Assembly (NCBI RefSeq): GCF_001665685.1
Contig: NZ_LZTB01000012.1
Span: 16,323-80,322 of the forward strand
Length of the DNA: 64,000 bases
Reading direction: 5' to 3'
DNA from: Mycobacterium sp. 852013-50091_SCH5140682
Lineage (GTDB): Bacteria > Actinomycetota > Actinomycetes > Mycobacteriales > Mycobacteriaceae
Shown here in pieces: positions 46,861 through 57,073 of the stretch. Position numbers and translations under genes: made by a program. The notes under the pieces were generated by a model. The model was given only the letters and a program-made list of their open reading frames with translations, had not been told where the DNA came from and did not search any database. Numbering within the stretch: position 1 is the first letter of the stretch; each line of letters starts with the position of its first letter.

Positions 46861-48051
46861 TTACGCGCCGCGCGGAGTCTGCTCGACCGACAGCTCGTGG
46901 GCCAGCAGCTCTGCGAACGTGAATGTGCCTGTGGGCCGGTCGTTCTTGCCCAGCAGATACAGACGCTTGACCGCGGCGAGGATGCCCTCGGCGATGGCGT
47001 CGCGGGTGGCGGTGGAGACCAGCAGATTGCGGTCACGCGGATTGGTGATGTAGCCGACATCCACCTGAACCGTGGGCATCCGGGTCAGCCGAAGCAGATC
47101 CCACGTTCGACCGTGCGTACGGCAGTCGCGTAACCCGGTGCGGGCCACCACTTCCCGCTGGATGAAATCGGCCAGGTTGCGACCGATGGTCGACACCGAA
47201 CCGTGCGAGTTCCCGAAATGGAAGGACGCGACCCCGTTGGCGGAGGGACTGAGTTGGGTGGCGCAGCGCAGGCTGATCATCAGATCGGCGCCGACGGTGT
47301 TGGCCGTCGCCGCGCGCTCCGCATCGAGCGGACTGTGCCCGGCCGGGCGGGACGTAAAGGTGTCCATGCCGATGGCCGTCATCCGGCCTTCGAGCCGACT
47401 TGCCAAGTCCCACAGGATGTCTGCTTCACTGATCGGCCCTTCCGGACCGTTCATGATCATGCCGTGGTCAGAGCCACCGCGGCCCGGATCGATGATGACC
47501 CGCTTGCCGGACAGCCGTGGCCCCGACCGGCGGACGAGCTCCTCCTCGCGGATCGCGTGCGGTGAGCCACCGGTGACGCGGGATCCCAGGAAGTACAGCG
47601 AGCGAAGGGTTTCCGGACCGCAGATGCCGTCGGGGTAGAGCCCGTACTCCCGCTGGTAGGACGAGAGGGCGTTGTGGGTCTGCAGACCGAAGTGGCCGTC
47701 GACCATCCCGGTGTAGAACCCCAGGTCCTGCAGTCGGGCCTGCAGCGTCGCGACGTCGTCGCCGTACATCGGCGCACCGAACTGGTGGGTGAGCGTGCGC
47801 GCACCCAGCCGGTAGGACGCCTCCCGCAGTGCGCGGTATGTCGCCTCGCCGACGATGCCGTCCACCAACAGACCACGATGCTGCTGGAAGGCACGTACCG
47901 CTTGGTCGAGTTCGTCATCGAACACATCCAGTGCGACGTGCCTGCCGGTGTTCAGATCGGCGTCAGGGTTGTCGATGAGACCCAGCGACGTGAGCGCTTC
48001 CCGGATCTCGGTGACCGCACCGCCACGGTCGCCGTGACGCAGACTCGACAT
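46861..48051 (-). CDS. cwlM: CwlM, pseudo-amidase regulator of peptidoglycan synthesis
   Basis: CwlM looks like an N-acetylmuramoyl-L-alanine amidase, but in mycobacteria it acts as a cytosolic activator of MurA after phosphorylation by PknB and also interacts with MurJ. The product has 396 residues. Two peptidoglycan-binding repeats lie at the N terminus (AFQQHRGLLVDGIVGEATYRAL and LQDLGFYTGMVDGHFGLQTHNAL). They are followed by an amidase_3 domain from IIDPGRGGSDHG. The C-terminal tail NDRPTGTFTFAELLAHEL holds the threonine-rich region phosphorylated in the M. tuberculosis protein. The start at ATG 48051 is preceded by GGAGGGG. It is the last gene of the trxB-trxA-cwlM run and is convergent with the EmbR-like gene. 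Confidence 0.93.
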   Translation of the reverse strand: MSSLRHGDRGGAVTEIREALTSLGLIDNPDADLNTGRHVALDVFDDELDQAVRAFQQHRGLLVDGIVGEATYRALREASYRLGARTLTHQFGAPMYGDDVATLQARLQDLGFYTGMVDGHFGLQTHNALSSYQREYGLYPDGICGPETLRSLYFLGSRVTGGSPHAIREEELVRRSGPRLSGKRVIIDPGRGGSDHGMIMNGPEGPISEADILWDLASRLEGRMTAIGMDTFTSRPAGHSPLDAERAATANTVGADLMISLRCATQLSPSANGVASFHFGNSHGSVSTIGRNLADFIQREVVARTGLRDCRTHGRTWDLLRLTRMPTVQVDVGYITNPRDRNLLVSTATRDAIAEGILAAVKRLYLLGKNDRPTGTFTFAELLAHELSVEQTPRGA

Positions 48052-48180
48052 ACGGGCCCCTCCAGGCTGGTTTTCGGCGGGTTGCCGAAACTGACCAGCC
48101 AGCATTGTCTCAGATTTCGACCACATACCGGAAAACGCCAGGCGAATCCGGCACGGGTCTAACCATCCGTTAACGCAGCG

Positions 48181-48513
48181 TCAGAGCGCGTCGGCGAGTT
48201 CGCGCAGCAGCGCGGCCTTGCCCTTGGCTCCCACGATGCGCTTGACCGGGGCGCCGTCCTTGAACAGGATCATCGTCGGGATCGAGACGACCTGGAAGTC
48301 TCGCGCAGTGGCCGGGTTGGCGTCCACGTCGAGCTTGGCCACCGTCAACTCACCGGCCTTCTCCGACGCGATCTCCTCGAGCACCGGCGCGACCATCTTG
48401 CATGGCCCGCACCAGGTCGCCCAGAAATCCACCAGCACCGGCGTGCTGCTGGTCAGGACATCGTCGGAGAACGAATCGTCGGTGACCGCTACGGTTGCGC
48501 TGTCCTCACTCAT
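48181..48513 (-). CDS. trxA: Thioredoxin
   Basis: This 110-residue cytosolic thioredoxin reduces protein disulfides and is recycled by TrxB. The active site FWATWCGPCKMVAPVLEEIA is canonical (WCGPC near residues 38-42), and the cis-proline motif VVSIPTMILFKDG is present. The ATG has AGGAGAG upstream; a longer in-frame extension overlaps trxB and lacks support. It lies 34 bp after trxB, matching the mycobacterial trxB-trxA pair (trxC in M. tuberculosis naming). Confidence 0.96.
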   Translation of the reverse strand: MSEDSATVAVTDDSFSDDVLTSSTPVLVDFWATWCGPCKMVAPVLEEIASEKAGELTVAKLDVDANPATARDFQVVSIPTMILFKDGAPVKRIVGAKGKAALLRELADAL

Positions 48514-48547
48514 GGTCTCTCTCCTGTCGATCGAAAGGTGTTCGGGC

Positions 48548-49483
48548 TCAGTCGTTGTCAGCCAGCCAGCGTTCGGTGTCGATAGCCGCCGAACAGCCGC
48601 TGCCCGCGGCCGTGATGGCCTGGCGGTAGGTGTGGTCCACAAGGTCACCCGCGGCGAACACGCCGTCGACCGACGTCGCGGTGGTGCGACCCACGGTCAG
48701 CACATAACCCTCGTCGTCGAGGTCGATCTGCCCGCGCACCAGCTCCGAGCGCGGATCGTGGCCGATCGCCACGAACACGCCGGTGACGGCAAGCTTGGAC
48801 TCCTCGCCGGTCACGGTGTCGCGCAGGCGCACACCGGTGACCTTCGGCGAACCCTCGATCTCGGTGATCTCGGTGTTGGTCAGGAACGTGATCTTCTCGT
48901 TGGCCCGGGCCCGCTCGAGCATGATCTTGGATGCGCGGAACTCGTCGCGGCGGTGGATGAGTGTGACACTGCGGGCGAACCGGGTGAGGAACGTCGCCTC
49001 CTCCATCGCCGAATCGCCGCCACCGACCACGACGATGTCCTCGTCGCGGAAGAAAAAGCCGTCACACGTCGCGCAGGTGCTCACGCCCATGCCGGTCAGA
49101 GCCTCCTCGCCGGGGACCCCGAGGTGGCGCGCCGCGGCACCCATCGCCAGGATCACCGAACGGGCCTGATGGGTCTCGTCACCGACGGTGACCGTCTTCA
49201 CGGGACCGCTGAGGTCGACCGCGTCGACGTCCTCCATCCGCAGATCGGCCCCGAAGCGCAGCGCCTGCTCACGCATCTGGTCCATCAGCTCGGGGCCGGT
49301 GATGCCCTCGCGGAAGCCGGGATAGTTTTCCACCTCGGTGGTGGTCATCAGCGCACCGCCGAACTGCGTGCCCTCGAACACCAGCGGCTTGAGCTGGGCG
49401 CGGGCGGCATACACGGCAGCGGTGTAACCGGCAGGACCCGATCCGATGATGATGACGTCGTGGACGGTCTCTGAGGTGGTCAT
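48548..49483 (-). CDS. trxB: Thioredoxin reductase
   Basis: This FAD- and NADPH-dependent flavoenzyme of 311 residues transfers electrons from NADPH to thioredoxin. The FAD site [18 protein letters not shown] is at the N terminus, the redox-active CATCDGFFF lies near residue 147, the NADPH site [15 protein letters not shown] follows, and [24 protein letters not shown] is near the C terminus. It heads the trxB-trxA pair. In mycobacteria these genes lie beside sigM, and trx genes are often stress-inducible; no regulator site was assigned here. Confidence 0.97.
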   Translation of the reverse strand: MTTSETVHDVIIIGSGPAGYTAAVYAARAQLKPLVFEGTQFGGALMTTTEVENYPGFREGITGPELMDQMREQALRFGADLRMEDVDAVDLSGPVKTVTVGDETHQARSVILAMGAAARHLGVPGEEALTGMGVSTCATCDGFFFRDEDIVVVGGGDSAMEEATFLTRFARSVTLIHRRDEFRASKIMLERARANEKITFLTNTEITEIEGSPKVTGVRLRDTVTGEESKLAVTGVFVAIGHDPRSELVRGQIDLDDEGYVLTVGRTTATSVDGVFAAGDLVDHTYRQAITAAGSGCSAAIDTERWLADND

Positions 49484-49567
49484 ATCGGCCTTTCTGCCGG
49501 ATCTTGGCTCGGCATGCGTGTAACGCCAGCCTAGGCCGGGCTGTTCCCGGCTAACTCGTGGGACAGA

Positions 49568-50296
49568 CTACGGGCGTTTGACCACGGTGTCCGCGAGCAA
49601 CCCGGCGTGTGCGCCGTCGCAATCGGGGGCCACCACCAGGCCCACCACCGCGCCAGGGACGTCGGAGGGAACCAGGATCAGTACACCGCGCCGGCCGCCG
49701 ACATCCTGCGGTCGGCCACCGAGCACCTTGATCCCCGGCGGGTAACCCAGCGCCGCCAGGCACTGCGCGCGGCGCTCGGGGTCGGTCAGCGGCCCGAGAT
49801 CGGGCCGGGCGGCCAGCAGGCCGAGCAACTGTGGCTCGGGTAGGTCGACCGTGGGCTGCGGCGGGGTCACCGTGATCCGTTCGAAGCGGGCCGTGGTTGC
49901 CGCAGATGGCGGATCGGGACGCATCAGCATGACGCTGCCCAGACCGACAGCGAGCAGCGCCGCGCACGCACCCGCGACGGCGGCGGCCCGGCGTGCCCGT
50001 CGCGCACCCCGGTTCATGGCGTGCTCGGGTGGGGGAGCGGCCCGCAGCGCCGCGGTGAGACGGGCGGTGACGTCGGGGGGCACCGGCGGCGCGGTCTGTC
50101 CGTCGTCGGCCAACTCCGCGACGTCGCGTCGCACGCGGTCCAGGGCGGCCAGCATGGCCGCCGCTTCGGGATCAGTGCGCACGCGGTGGCGCAGGCGGGC
50201 GGCGGTGGTGTCGTCGAGCAGCCCGGCCTGTAGTTCGGCGAGCCGGTCAGGTGTGATCGGCTCGTCTGACGGCGCTGGGTGCGTGCTGCCGTTCAT
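49568..50296 (-). CDS. rsmA: RsmA-like anti-sigma factor for SigM
   Basis: This 242-residue protein is encoded directly after sigM. A cytosolic N-terminal part (PDRLAELQAGLLDDTTAARLRHRV) precedes a single transmembrane helix (AAAVAGACAALLAVGLGSVMLM, about 115-136) and an extracytoplasmic domain. This layout is that of membrane anti-sigma factors such as M. tuberculosis RsmA (Rv3912). The chosen ATG at 50296 lies inside the sigM 3' end, a 50-bp overlap that couples translation; an alternative start is 51 bp further upstream. No zinc-binding HxxxCxxC motif is seen. It would hold SigM inactive until an envelope signal. Confidence 0.82.
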   Translation of the reverse strand: MNGSTHPAPSDEPITPDRLAELQAGLLDDTTAARLRHRVRTDPEAAAMLAALDRVRRDVAELADDGQTAPPVPPDVTARLTAALRAAPPPEHAMNRGARRARRAAAVAGACAALLAVGLGSVMLMRPDPPSAATTARFERITVTPPQPTVDLPEPQLLGLLAARPDLGPLTDPERRAQCLAALGYPPGIKVLGGRPQDVGGRRGVLILVPSDVPGAVVGLVVAPDCDGAHAGLLADTVVKRP

Positions 50297-50891
50297 CGGG
50301 ATCAAAGTATCGCAGCGAGCGGGCGAGTTTGGCCCGGCCGCGCGCACAACGGCTCTTCACGGTGCCCTCGGCGACGCCGAGCAACTCGGCCGTCTCGGCC
50401 ACCGAGTAGCCCTGCATGTCCACCGCGACGATCGCGGCCCGCTGCTCGACGGGAAGCATCAGCAGTGCGCGTTCCACCACGATCGCGGTGTCGACGCGGT
50501 GTGCCGGGTCGCCTGCGGGATCCCGCAGATGACCGAGTTCGGCATCATAGGGCGTCGCGGCAGGCTGAGCCTTGGCCCGCCGCAGCCGGTCCAGGCAGGC
50601 GTTGACCACGATCCGGTACAGCCAGCTGCTCACCGCGGAGTCGTACCGGAACGATGCCGCGGTGCGATGCGCCGACAGCAGGGCGTCCTGCACGGCGTCA
50701 TCGGCATCGTCGTCGTGGCGGCTGGTCAGGTACGCCAGCCGGCGCAGCTGCCGGTGATAGCGATGGACCAATTCCTCGAACGCGTAGCGATCCCCGGAGA
50801 CGTGGGCCGCGAGCAGCTCGGCATCCGTACGCGTCCCGGCGCCCGCTGACGCTGGTGCTGCCGGATCCCCGGTCCCCCCGAACCTTCCCAC
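50247..50891 (-). CDS. sigM: ECF RNA polymerase sigma factor SigM
   Basis: This 214-residue ECF sigma factor has region 2 (YAFEELVHRYHRQLRRLAYLTSRHDDDADDAVQDALLSAHR) and region 4 (LPVEQRAAIVAVDMQGYSVAETAELLGVAEGTVKSRCARGRAKL, the last part being the helix-turn-helix for -35 recognition). In M. tuberculosis and M. smegmatis, SigM controls a small regulon that includes esx genes and PPE proteins. This makes its presence on the same origin segment as an ESX locus of interest. It starts at GTG; 99 bp separate it from murJ on the same strand. It overlaps the anti-sigma gene. Confidence 0.93.
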   Translation of the reverse strand: MGRFGGTGDPAAPASAGAGTRTDAELLAAHVSGDRYAFEELVHRYHRQLRRLAYLTSRHDDDADDAVQDALLSAHRTAASFRYDSAVSSWLYRIVVNACLDRLRRAKAQPAATPYDAELGHLRDPAGDPAHRVDTAIVVERALLMLPVEQRAAIVAVDMQGYSVAETAELLGVAEGTVKSRCARGRAKLARSLRYFDPDERQHAPSAVRRADHT

Positions 50892-50990
50892 AGCCGAACA
50901 CTAAGGGCTGCCGAAGGCCGCTCCCGACACTTCTTTGCCGCAGTGCCCATCAAGCATGGTCAGCGCCGCGGCCGCCCTGTGGATGACCGA

Positions 50991-53900
50991 TCAGGACGCT
51001 GCGCGGACCGTGATCTCGGAGATGTCGGTGCGGTTCTTGCCGTCGACAGTGCCCAGCGTGGTGATCCACACCAGGACGTTGGACGTCGCTGCCGACTTGT
51101 TCACCGTGATGGTGTTGGACCCCGGCTTCATCGGCGTCGGAGGACTCAGCTCGGTGGTGTCGTTCAGTGACGACGGCGACGAGCTCTGTGCCGACCGGAT
51201 CTGCACGGCCGTCCCGGTGCTGTCGAGGTTCACGGTCACCGAGCCGACCACCGTGGGCTGCGGCAGCTGCAGCAGCAGACCGACACCGCTCTTGAAGTTC
51301 GGGAACGGTGTGGAGTCGGTGTAGGCGTCGGTGGACCACGCCGTGCCCGGATCACCGTCGATCGCCTGCCCGGCCTGACTCGGGTTGTCTGCCTCACCCC
51401 CAGGCGAGAAGACCGTCGCCTTGCTGGGTTTCACGACACTGCCCGACGGCGCCGAGCCGGTCGCCGCGGTGGTCGAGGACGAGGGCGCGTTGAGGCCCAG
51501 CTCATCCTTGTTCAGCCCGCCGCCGACGTCGCCGAAGATGTGGTTGAGGACCGAGGCCAGCACGATGAGCGCGACGACGATGACGGCACCGCCTGCGGCC
51601 AGGCCGATCATCAAGCCCTTACGCCGACGAGCGGCTGCCTCCTCCGCATCGCCCGTGGCGGCGTACGGCCGGGCCGGCTCGCGTGTCGGTGGTTCCGGCG
51701 GGGCTTCCATCAACTCCGTGCGGTCGGCGATGGCCGTGGCCTGCTGCAACAGGTTGAGCAGCGTGGGGGCGCTGCGGATGCCGCCGCCCTCCTGCACCGC
51801 GCGGGCCGCCGCCGCGGAAATCTGGAACGGAATGTCGCGGTCCACGGCGCGAGGTTCGACCGGCTGGCCTGTCGCGTCCCGCGCGGCCGGCTCAAGCCCA
51901 CTGCGGACGCCGGACTCGGGTAGCGGCCAACGGTCGATCAGCAGGGCATACAACGCCGCGCCGATACCGCGGATGTCCTCGTCGGGCGTCGCCTCCGGCA
52001 GGGTGGCCGGGAAGGCCAGCGCCACGTCGCCCTCGATGCTCACGCGCACCCGGCTGGGGTGGTCGATCGACAGCGCCACGCCGGCCCGGTGCGCGGCCTC
52101 CGCGGCGGCGGCCAGCGACTGGATCGCCCTGGCCCCGCCGATCGGTGACGGCGAGGTGGCGGCAACCTCGGCCAGCGAGCCGCCGCGGATCCACTCGGCT
52201 ACGACCAGGCCGCCCGACCCGCTGTGGGCGACATCGAGCACCCGGGCGATGCCCGGCACGTCCAGACGGCTGAGTTTGAGGGTGCGCGCCAGGATTTCCT
52301 GCACCTGCTCGCGCGGCATGACGGTGTCGGGGTCGACGAACGTCAGCGCCACCTGACGGTCGAGCGCGGTGTCCAGCGCCTGCCAGAACTGCAGGTTCGG
52401 CGGGCCACCGTGGAACACCAGCAGCCGGTAGCGGCCATCGGCGATGGTGGCGCCCGGGATCAGCTGCACGTCGTCGGTGGTGGCGGCTTCGACCTGCTCG
52501 CGCGGTGGCGCGAACGACATGGGTTCACGCGTCGGGTCGCCGCCGTAGTCGGCCGGGATCCGGGTGGTGGTGCCGTTGGCCGGGCCGGTTGACGACGGGT
52601 CGATGACGGCCGTGGCGCCGTTGGACGGGCCGCTCGACGAGATGTCGTGTTCGCGCGTCGCGGCAGCATCGGGCGCGTCCGAGTCGTCGGGCACATCAGG
52701 CCGGAAGTCGTCGGGAGTCGGCCTCGGCAGCTTCGTCGTCGCCGTGCTCTCAGGGCCGGGTGCCGGGCCGCCCGCGGATTCGTCGGTCACCGGTGGTCCT
52801 TTCCGCATCCCCGCTCCGGCAACCGATGCCGGAGCCCCACCGAAGGTGGCCGCCGGGGTTGGTGGCCACCGATGTGGAGAAGAATTCCTCTGATCAGGGT
52901 ACGGGACCGCACCCCGGCGGCGTGGCTGGACGGGCAGGGCCGCCGGAGTCGCGGCTACCTCCACGCCCGGTTGCGGCGCCGCGCGGCCGAGCCGACGACG
53001 CACCATCGCGAGTGCTGCCTGGGCCTCGGGCACGCGGGCAGCGATGAGTACCCACGCGATGATCGGGACCATGATCACGCCGAGGGCCAGCAGCCGCAGC
53101 AGTGATCCGCCCGCACCGAGATGCGCTGTCAGCGACGCCAATCCGAGTAGCCGGTCGGCGACGTGCGCGACAAGACCCGCACCCAGTGATGCCGTGATGG
53201 TCACCAGAATCGTCCGTAAGACAGGGCGGCTGACCAGATGGCCGCTCGGCGGACGCAGACTGGACCGCAGCAGCACGTGTCCGACGAGCGCGCCGGCCAG
53301 GAAGCCCAGCCCGTTGGCCAGACCGAGGTATCCGGCCACCATGTCGGCGTTGTCGGTGAGATGCGGAGCCACCAGCGAGCCGGCGACCTTCACCGCCGTG
53401 ATGACGACGATCAGGATGATCGGAGTCCACGGCTGTTCGCGCGCGTAGAACACCCGAAGCTGCAACAGCACCATGGAGTACGGGATGAGGGTGAACGCCG
53501 ACAGCGTGATCGCCATGCCCAGATAGCCGGCGTCGGTTTCGCCGAAGTTGCCGTAAGCGAACAACGCGCTGCCGATCGCCGGGCCGCCGACGGTCATCAT
53601 CGCGACGATCGGGATCAGCGTGATCATGGTCAGCCGCGTGGCCAGGGAGAAATCCTCGAGAATGGCCGGAACATTGTTGGCGGCCGCGTTGCGACTCAGC
53701 CTGGGCATGACCACCGTCAGCACGGTCACGCCGATCATGCCGAACGGCAGCATCAGCACGAGCCACGTGTAGTTGTAGATCGCAGGCCCCGACGCCGCCG
53801 CGGTGCTGGCGATCTGATTGCCGACGATCAACCCGATCTGGCTGATCAGCACGTAGAGCACCATCGCCGCGGCCATGGTGCCGAACTTCTTGAGCCGGTC

Positions 53901-54641
53901 GTCGATGCCCCACAGCGGACGCAGGCTGATGCGCTCGGCCCGGATCGCCCACAGCAACACTACGGTCTGGGCCACCACGCCCAGGGTCGTGCCGATCCCG
54001 AGCACAAGCAGTTTGGCGTTGCCCATGTGCACCGGGTCGACGGACAGCTCGCCCGGCACCAGCACGTACAGGCCCAGCGTCAGAATCGCCACGACATTGT
54101 TGAGCACCGGCGCCCAGGCCGGCGGGCCGAAGATGTTGCGGGTGTTGAGGATCGCCATGAACACCGAGGACAGGCCGTAGAACAGCACCTGCGGCAGCAG
54201 CAGGTAGGCGAACGCCGTCGTCAGCGGGTCGTTGACCTGCGGGTCGCTGCCCAGCATGACCCGGACCAGCAGCGGCGCGCATGCCACCGAGAGCACCGTC
54301 GCCACCAGCAGCAAGGTGGTGGCCAGCGTCACCAGCCGGCGCACGAACGCGGTACCGCCGTCGGGATCGTCGCGTTCGGCGCGGGCCAGCACCGGCACGA
54401 AGATCGCCGTGAAGGTGGCCTCCAGCACCAACGCGGCCACCATGTTCGGCAGCTGGTTGGCCACCGAGAACGAACTCGACAGCGCCGCACCGAGAATCGC
54501 GGCCAGCAACACGATGCGGAAGAAGCCGGTGATCCGCGAGATCAGGGTGGCAAACGCCATACCCCAGGACCGCGACACCACTGCGGCGTCGGAGAGCTCG
54601 GGGCGCGCGGGCGGCCGGGACTGCGGCGCCGGCCCGGTCAT
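50991..54641 (-). CDS. murJ: MurJ (MviN), lipid II flippase with pseudokinase domain
   Basis: MurJ flips lipid II for peptidoglycan synthesis. This 1216-residue mycobacterial form has three parts. About 14 transmembrane helices occupy residues 1-560, beginning WGMAFATLISRITGFFRIVLLAAILG. A cytosolic pseudokinase domain spans about 710-960 (DGRYRLLVFHGGPPNLQFWQALDTALDRQVALTF) and lacks HRD and DFG catalytic residues. A transmembrane helix (LMIGLAAGGAVIVVALIVLASVL) then leads to a C-terminal extracellular carbohydrate-binding-like domain (VFSPGGEADNPSQAGQAIDGDPGTAWSTDAY). In M. tuberculosis the pseudokinase is phosphorylated by PknB and then bound by FhaA. The stop-to-start overlap with the upstream DUF6049 gene is 4 bp. 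Confidence 0.96.
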   Translation of the reverse strand: MTGPAPQSRPPARPELSDAAVVSRSWGMAFATLISRITGFFRIVLLAAILGAALSSSFSVANQLPNMVAALVLEATFTAIFVPVLARAERDDPDGGTAFVRRLVTLATTLLLVATVLSVACAPLLVRVMLGSDPQVNDPLTTAFAYLLLPQVLFYGLSSVFMAILNTRNIFGPPAWAPVLNNVVAILTLGLYVLVPGELSVDPVHMGNAKLLVLGIGTTLGVVAQTVVLLWAIRAERISLRPLWGIDDRLKKFGTMAAAMVLYVLISQIGLIVGNQIASTAAASGPAIYNYTWLVLMLPFGMIGVTVLTVVMPRLSRNAAANNVPAILEDFSLATRLTMITLIPIVAMMTVGGPAIGSALFAYGNFGETDAGYLGMAITLSAFTLIPYSMVLLQLRVFYAREQPWTPIILIVVITAVKVAGSLVAPHLTDNADMVAGYLGLANGLGFLAGALVGHVLLRSSLRPPSGHLVSRPVLRTILVTITASLGAGLVAHVADRLLGLASLTAHLGAGGSLLRLLALGVIMVPIIAWVLIAARVPEAQAALAMVRRRLGRAAPQPGVEVAATPAALPVQPRRRGAVPYPDQRNSSPHRWPPTPAATFGGAPASVAGAGMRKGPPVTDESAGGPAPGPESTATTKLPRPTPDDFRPDVPDDSDAPDAAATREHDISSSGPSNGATAVIDPSSTGPANGTTTRIPADYGGDPTREPMSFAPPREQVEAATTDDVQLIPGATIADGRYRLLVFHGGPPNLQFWQALDTALDRQVALTFVDPDTVMPREQVQEILARTLKLSRLDVPGIARVLDVAHSGSGGLVVAEWIRGGSLAEVAATSPSPIGGARAIQSLAAAAEAAHRAGVALSIDHPSRVRVSIEGDVALAFPATLPEATPDEDIRGIGAALYALLIDRWPLPESGVRSGLEPAARDATGQPVEPRAVDRDIPFQISAAAARAVQEGGGIRSAPTLLNLLQQATAIADRTELMEAPPEPPTREPARPYAATGDAEEAAARRRKGLMIGLAAGGAVIVVALIVLASVLNHIFGDVGGGLNKDELGLNAPSSSTTAATGSAPSGSVVKPSKATVFSPGGEADNPSQAGQAIDGDPGTAWSTDAYTDSTPFPNFKSGVGLLLQLPQPTVVGSVTVNLDSTGTAVQIRSAQSSSPSSLNDTTELSPPTPMKPGSNTITVNKSAATSNVLVWITTLGTVDGKNRTDISEITVRAAS

Positions 54642-57073
54642 CGGTGCGGCTCCCTGGTCGGGGGTTCCTCCGGGTTGAACGCCTGCGCCACCTCGATCGG
54701 GTCGGGGCGGTCCAGATCAGCCCGGTCGGGCTGGCCGCGGAACCGATGCCACAGCCGCCGCCCGGCGAGCAGGACCAGCACCGCTCCCGCCGACAGGGTG
54801 ATGAAGAACAGCACCTTGCCGTAGGCGTTGGAGTGCACCGAGAGACGTACCGGGTCACCCAGCGGCAGACCGTCCACGGTTTGCAACGCGACATCCACGG
54901 CGACGCGCTGGGTGAAGTGGACCTCGATCGGAACCCGCAGCGGCAGGTAGCCGGGCGGAAGCTCGATCACGCCCATGTCCGTGACCGTCATCCCCGGCGG
55001 GGCGTTGATCTGCAGCCGGACCCGGATAGGCACGGGAAGATCGTTGCGCAGCGCCAGCGGTAGCGGGCTGCGTTCCGTCGCGAGCGTGTACGAATCACCC
55101 GGGTTCACCACGGTGACGGCGCTGAACATGTCGTCGACGCTGTGCGTGACGATGTCGAGTCGCTGGCGGGCCAACCCGTCGCGGGTGTCCGGCGGCACCG
55201 ACTGGCTCAGCGCGCGCAGCATGTCCTCCCGCAGCGGGGCGGTGTACTGCGCACCCGTGAGGCCGGTGCGCTCGTCGGTGGTCAACGCCGCGGTCAGGCC
55301 CCACAACCGGGCGGTCACCCCGGCGATCCCGCCGGTGATCGAGTCGTCGATACGGCTGCGGGGATTGCCCAGCGTGTCGGCGGGCCGCGGTTGTATCGGT
55401 TCGGGTGGCACGGCGTTGGCGTCGGCGATCACCGCGGTCAGCGGGCGGGGGAGAGCCAGCCCGGCATGGATGGTCGTGGCGACCGACGTCAGGATCGCCT
55501 GGGCGTCGTCGGGATGCAGCGTCCACACCAGCGGCGGCATCAGGATCTGGGTGCGCGGCTCGGTGTCGCGCGAGAGCCCCCGCCACAGCAGGGCACCTGT
55601 GGCGTCCTGGCGGCGCGCGGTCTCCGAGTCATGCCGGACCGGGATATCCATCGTCGGATCGAGGTACGACGGGGCGACCGGGTCGCTGCCTGCACCGGCC
55701 AGCGCTGCGCCGACCGCGGGATCGAACGCCGCGGCCACCAGATCTGGGCTGTAGCGCACCGGGGTGACGTCGGCGGTTTCCGGGGCGCCGGTCGCGGAGT
55801 CCTGCGCGGTGGTGTGGGCGGCCGCGATCGCCACGGTCTGCCCCTGGGCGCTGAGCAGATCGACCGCTGGGCCGGTGAGCGGTCCGTCGCCGACGATGCT
55901 GGCACCCCGCGTGGAGGTGACGCCGAGGATCTGGTCGACGATGTCGCCCGCGCCGTTGGTGGCGATCGCGCTGAGCCCCGCGTCGTTGACGCGGTTGAGC
56001 GCGTCCAGGTCGGCATGCGCGTAGGTCGTCGGCGCCACGCACATGCGCTGGGCGAGCCCGCGCAACCGGTTCAGCCAGGCGATCGCGGCGTCTCGGCCGG
56101 TACCGGGCCGCGTGCGGGTGCCGGGGCCGGTGTCAGGGGCGTCGTCGACGACGTAGCCCGCGGTCATCGCGTTCACGGTGACCAGCAGATCGGGGTCGAC
56201 GGCCAGGCACAGCGCGGCGCGGACCTGCCCGGCCGGGTCGACCGACGGGCCGGTGGCGAAATCCACCGCGGACAGCAGGGTGTCCAGCCGCCCGCCGGGA
56301 GCCAGGGACGTGGCCAGGTCGTCGTCGATGAGCCGTACCGGTGCGGTGCCGCCGGGCGCTCCCGCGGCCAGCCGCGGACGGTCGGCCAACGGCCACAACA
56401 TGGTCAGCCCGACGGGCCGCGAGGTGTCGGGCGCCACGACCGAGCTCAAGGCCTCGGCGGAGGAGGCTGCGCCGTCGTCGCCCGGGCCGGCCGGTTGCTC
56501 AGCGGGCACACCGATCACCGGCAGCAGGAAGCGGGCGTCGTCGAGGCGGGCCGGTTCCCCGTAATCCGGGGTGCCGTTGACGTTGACCAGCACGGGATAG
56601 ACCCCGGGCTGCTCGATCTGCAGGGACGGCCGGTCGGTGGCCCGCAGCGGATACGAGAGTGTGAACGGAACCGTCTGGCCACGAGCCATTTCCGTGGACA
56701 CGTTGATGAAATCGGCGACGGGGGAGAACTTGTCGAGGCTTCCACTGAGGTCGGTGCGCAACTCGGTGGACGAGCCCACGGCACGGGCATGCTCCAACCG
56801 GATCACCACATCGCGGACCGGCCGGTCGCCCACATTGGTCACCGCACCGGACACCGTGACCACGGGCTCACTGGTAGTGGTCACGAGTTCGGGGGACACA
56901 TGATCGATGCGCAGTTGCAGAAACGGCATCTGCCCGGGCTCACCGGCCGCGGCGCGCGGCAGCACACCGGGGACCGTCACGAGCAACAGCACACTGAGGA
57001 CCGTCAGGATGCGCGCCGCCGTCGAGAGCCAACGGGGCATCGCTGAACCCGCGGTCACGGCCCTTGTCCGCAT
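54638..57073 (-). CDS. DUF6049 secreted/membrane-anchored protein (Rv3909-like)
   Basis: This 811-residue envelope protein has an N-terminal signal peptide ([29 protein letters not shown]) and a large extracytoplasmic part with a beta-rich section ([35 protein letters not shown]). A C-terminal transmembrane helix ([23 protein letters not shown]) and a short cytosolic tail follow. It is conserved between the nudix gene and murJ in mycobacteria (Rv3909 position) and is translationally coupled to murJ by 4 bp. A role near lipid II export is suggested by the operon but not established. Its start overlaps the nudix gene 3' end by 19 bp. Confidence 0.88.
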   Translation of the reverse strand: MRTRAVTAGSAMPRWLSTAARILTVLSVLLLVTVPGVLPRAAAGEPGQMPFLQLRIDHVSPELVTTTSEPVVTVSGAVTNVGDRPVRDVVIRLEHARAVGSSTELRTDLSGSLDKFSPVADFINVSTEMARGQTVPFTLSYPLRATDRPSLQIEQPGVYPVLVNVNGTPDYGEPARLDDARFLLPVIGVPAEQPAGPGDDGAASSAEALSSVVAPDTSRPVGLTMLWPLADRPRLAAGAPGGTAPVRLIDDDLATSLAPGGRLDTLLSAVDFATGPSVDPAGQVRAALCLAVDPDLLVTVNAMTAGYVVDDAPDTGPGTRTRPGTGRDAAIAWLNRLRGLAQRMCVAPTTYAHADLDALNRVNDAGLSAIATNGAGDIVDQILGVTSTRGASIVGDGPLTGPAVDLLSAQGQTVAIAAAHTTAQDSATGAPETADVTPVRYSPDLVAAAFDPAVGAALAGAGSDPVAPSYLDPTMDIPVRHDSETARRQDATGALLWRGLSRDTEPRTQILMPPLVWTLHPDDAQAILTSVATTIHAGLALPRPLTAVIADANAVPPEPIQPRPADTLGNPRSRIDDSITGGIAGVTARLWGLTAALTTDERTGLTGAQYTAPLREDMLRALSQSVPPDTRDGLARQRLDIVTHSVDDMFSAVTVVNPGDSYTLATERSPLPLALRNDLPVPIRVRLQINAPPGMTVTDMGVIELPPGYLPLRVPIEVHFTQRVAVDVALQTVDGLPLGDPVRLSVHSNAYGKVLFFITLSAGAVLVLLAGRRLWHRFRGQPDRADLDRPDPIEVAQAFNPEEPPTREPHR

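Noticed and set aside
53238..54824. 528-codon plus-strand frame opposite murJ
   Set aside because: murJ has clear transmembrane helices and family motifs; the opposite frame is a His/Gln/Arg-rich shadow.
55142..57046. 634-codon plus-strand frame opposite the DUF6049 gene
   Set aside because: The minus-strand protein has a signal peptide and C-terminal membrane helix; the opposite frame has no coding features.
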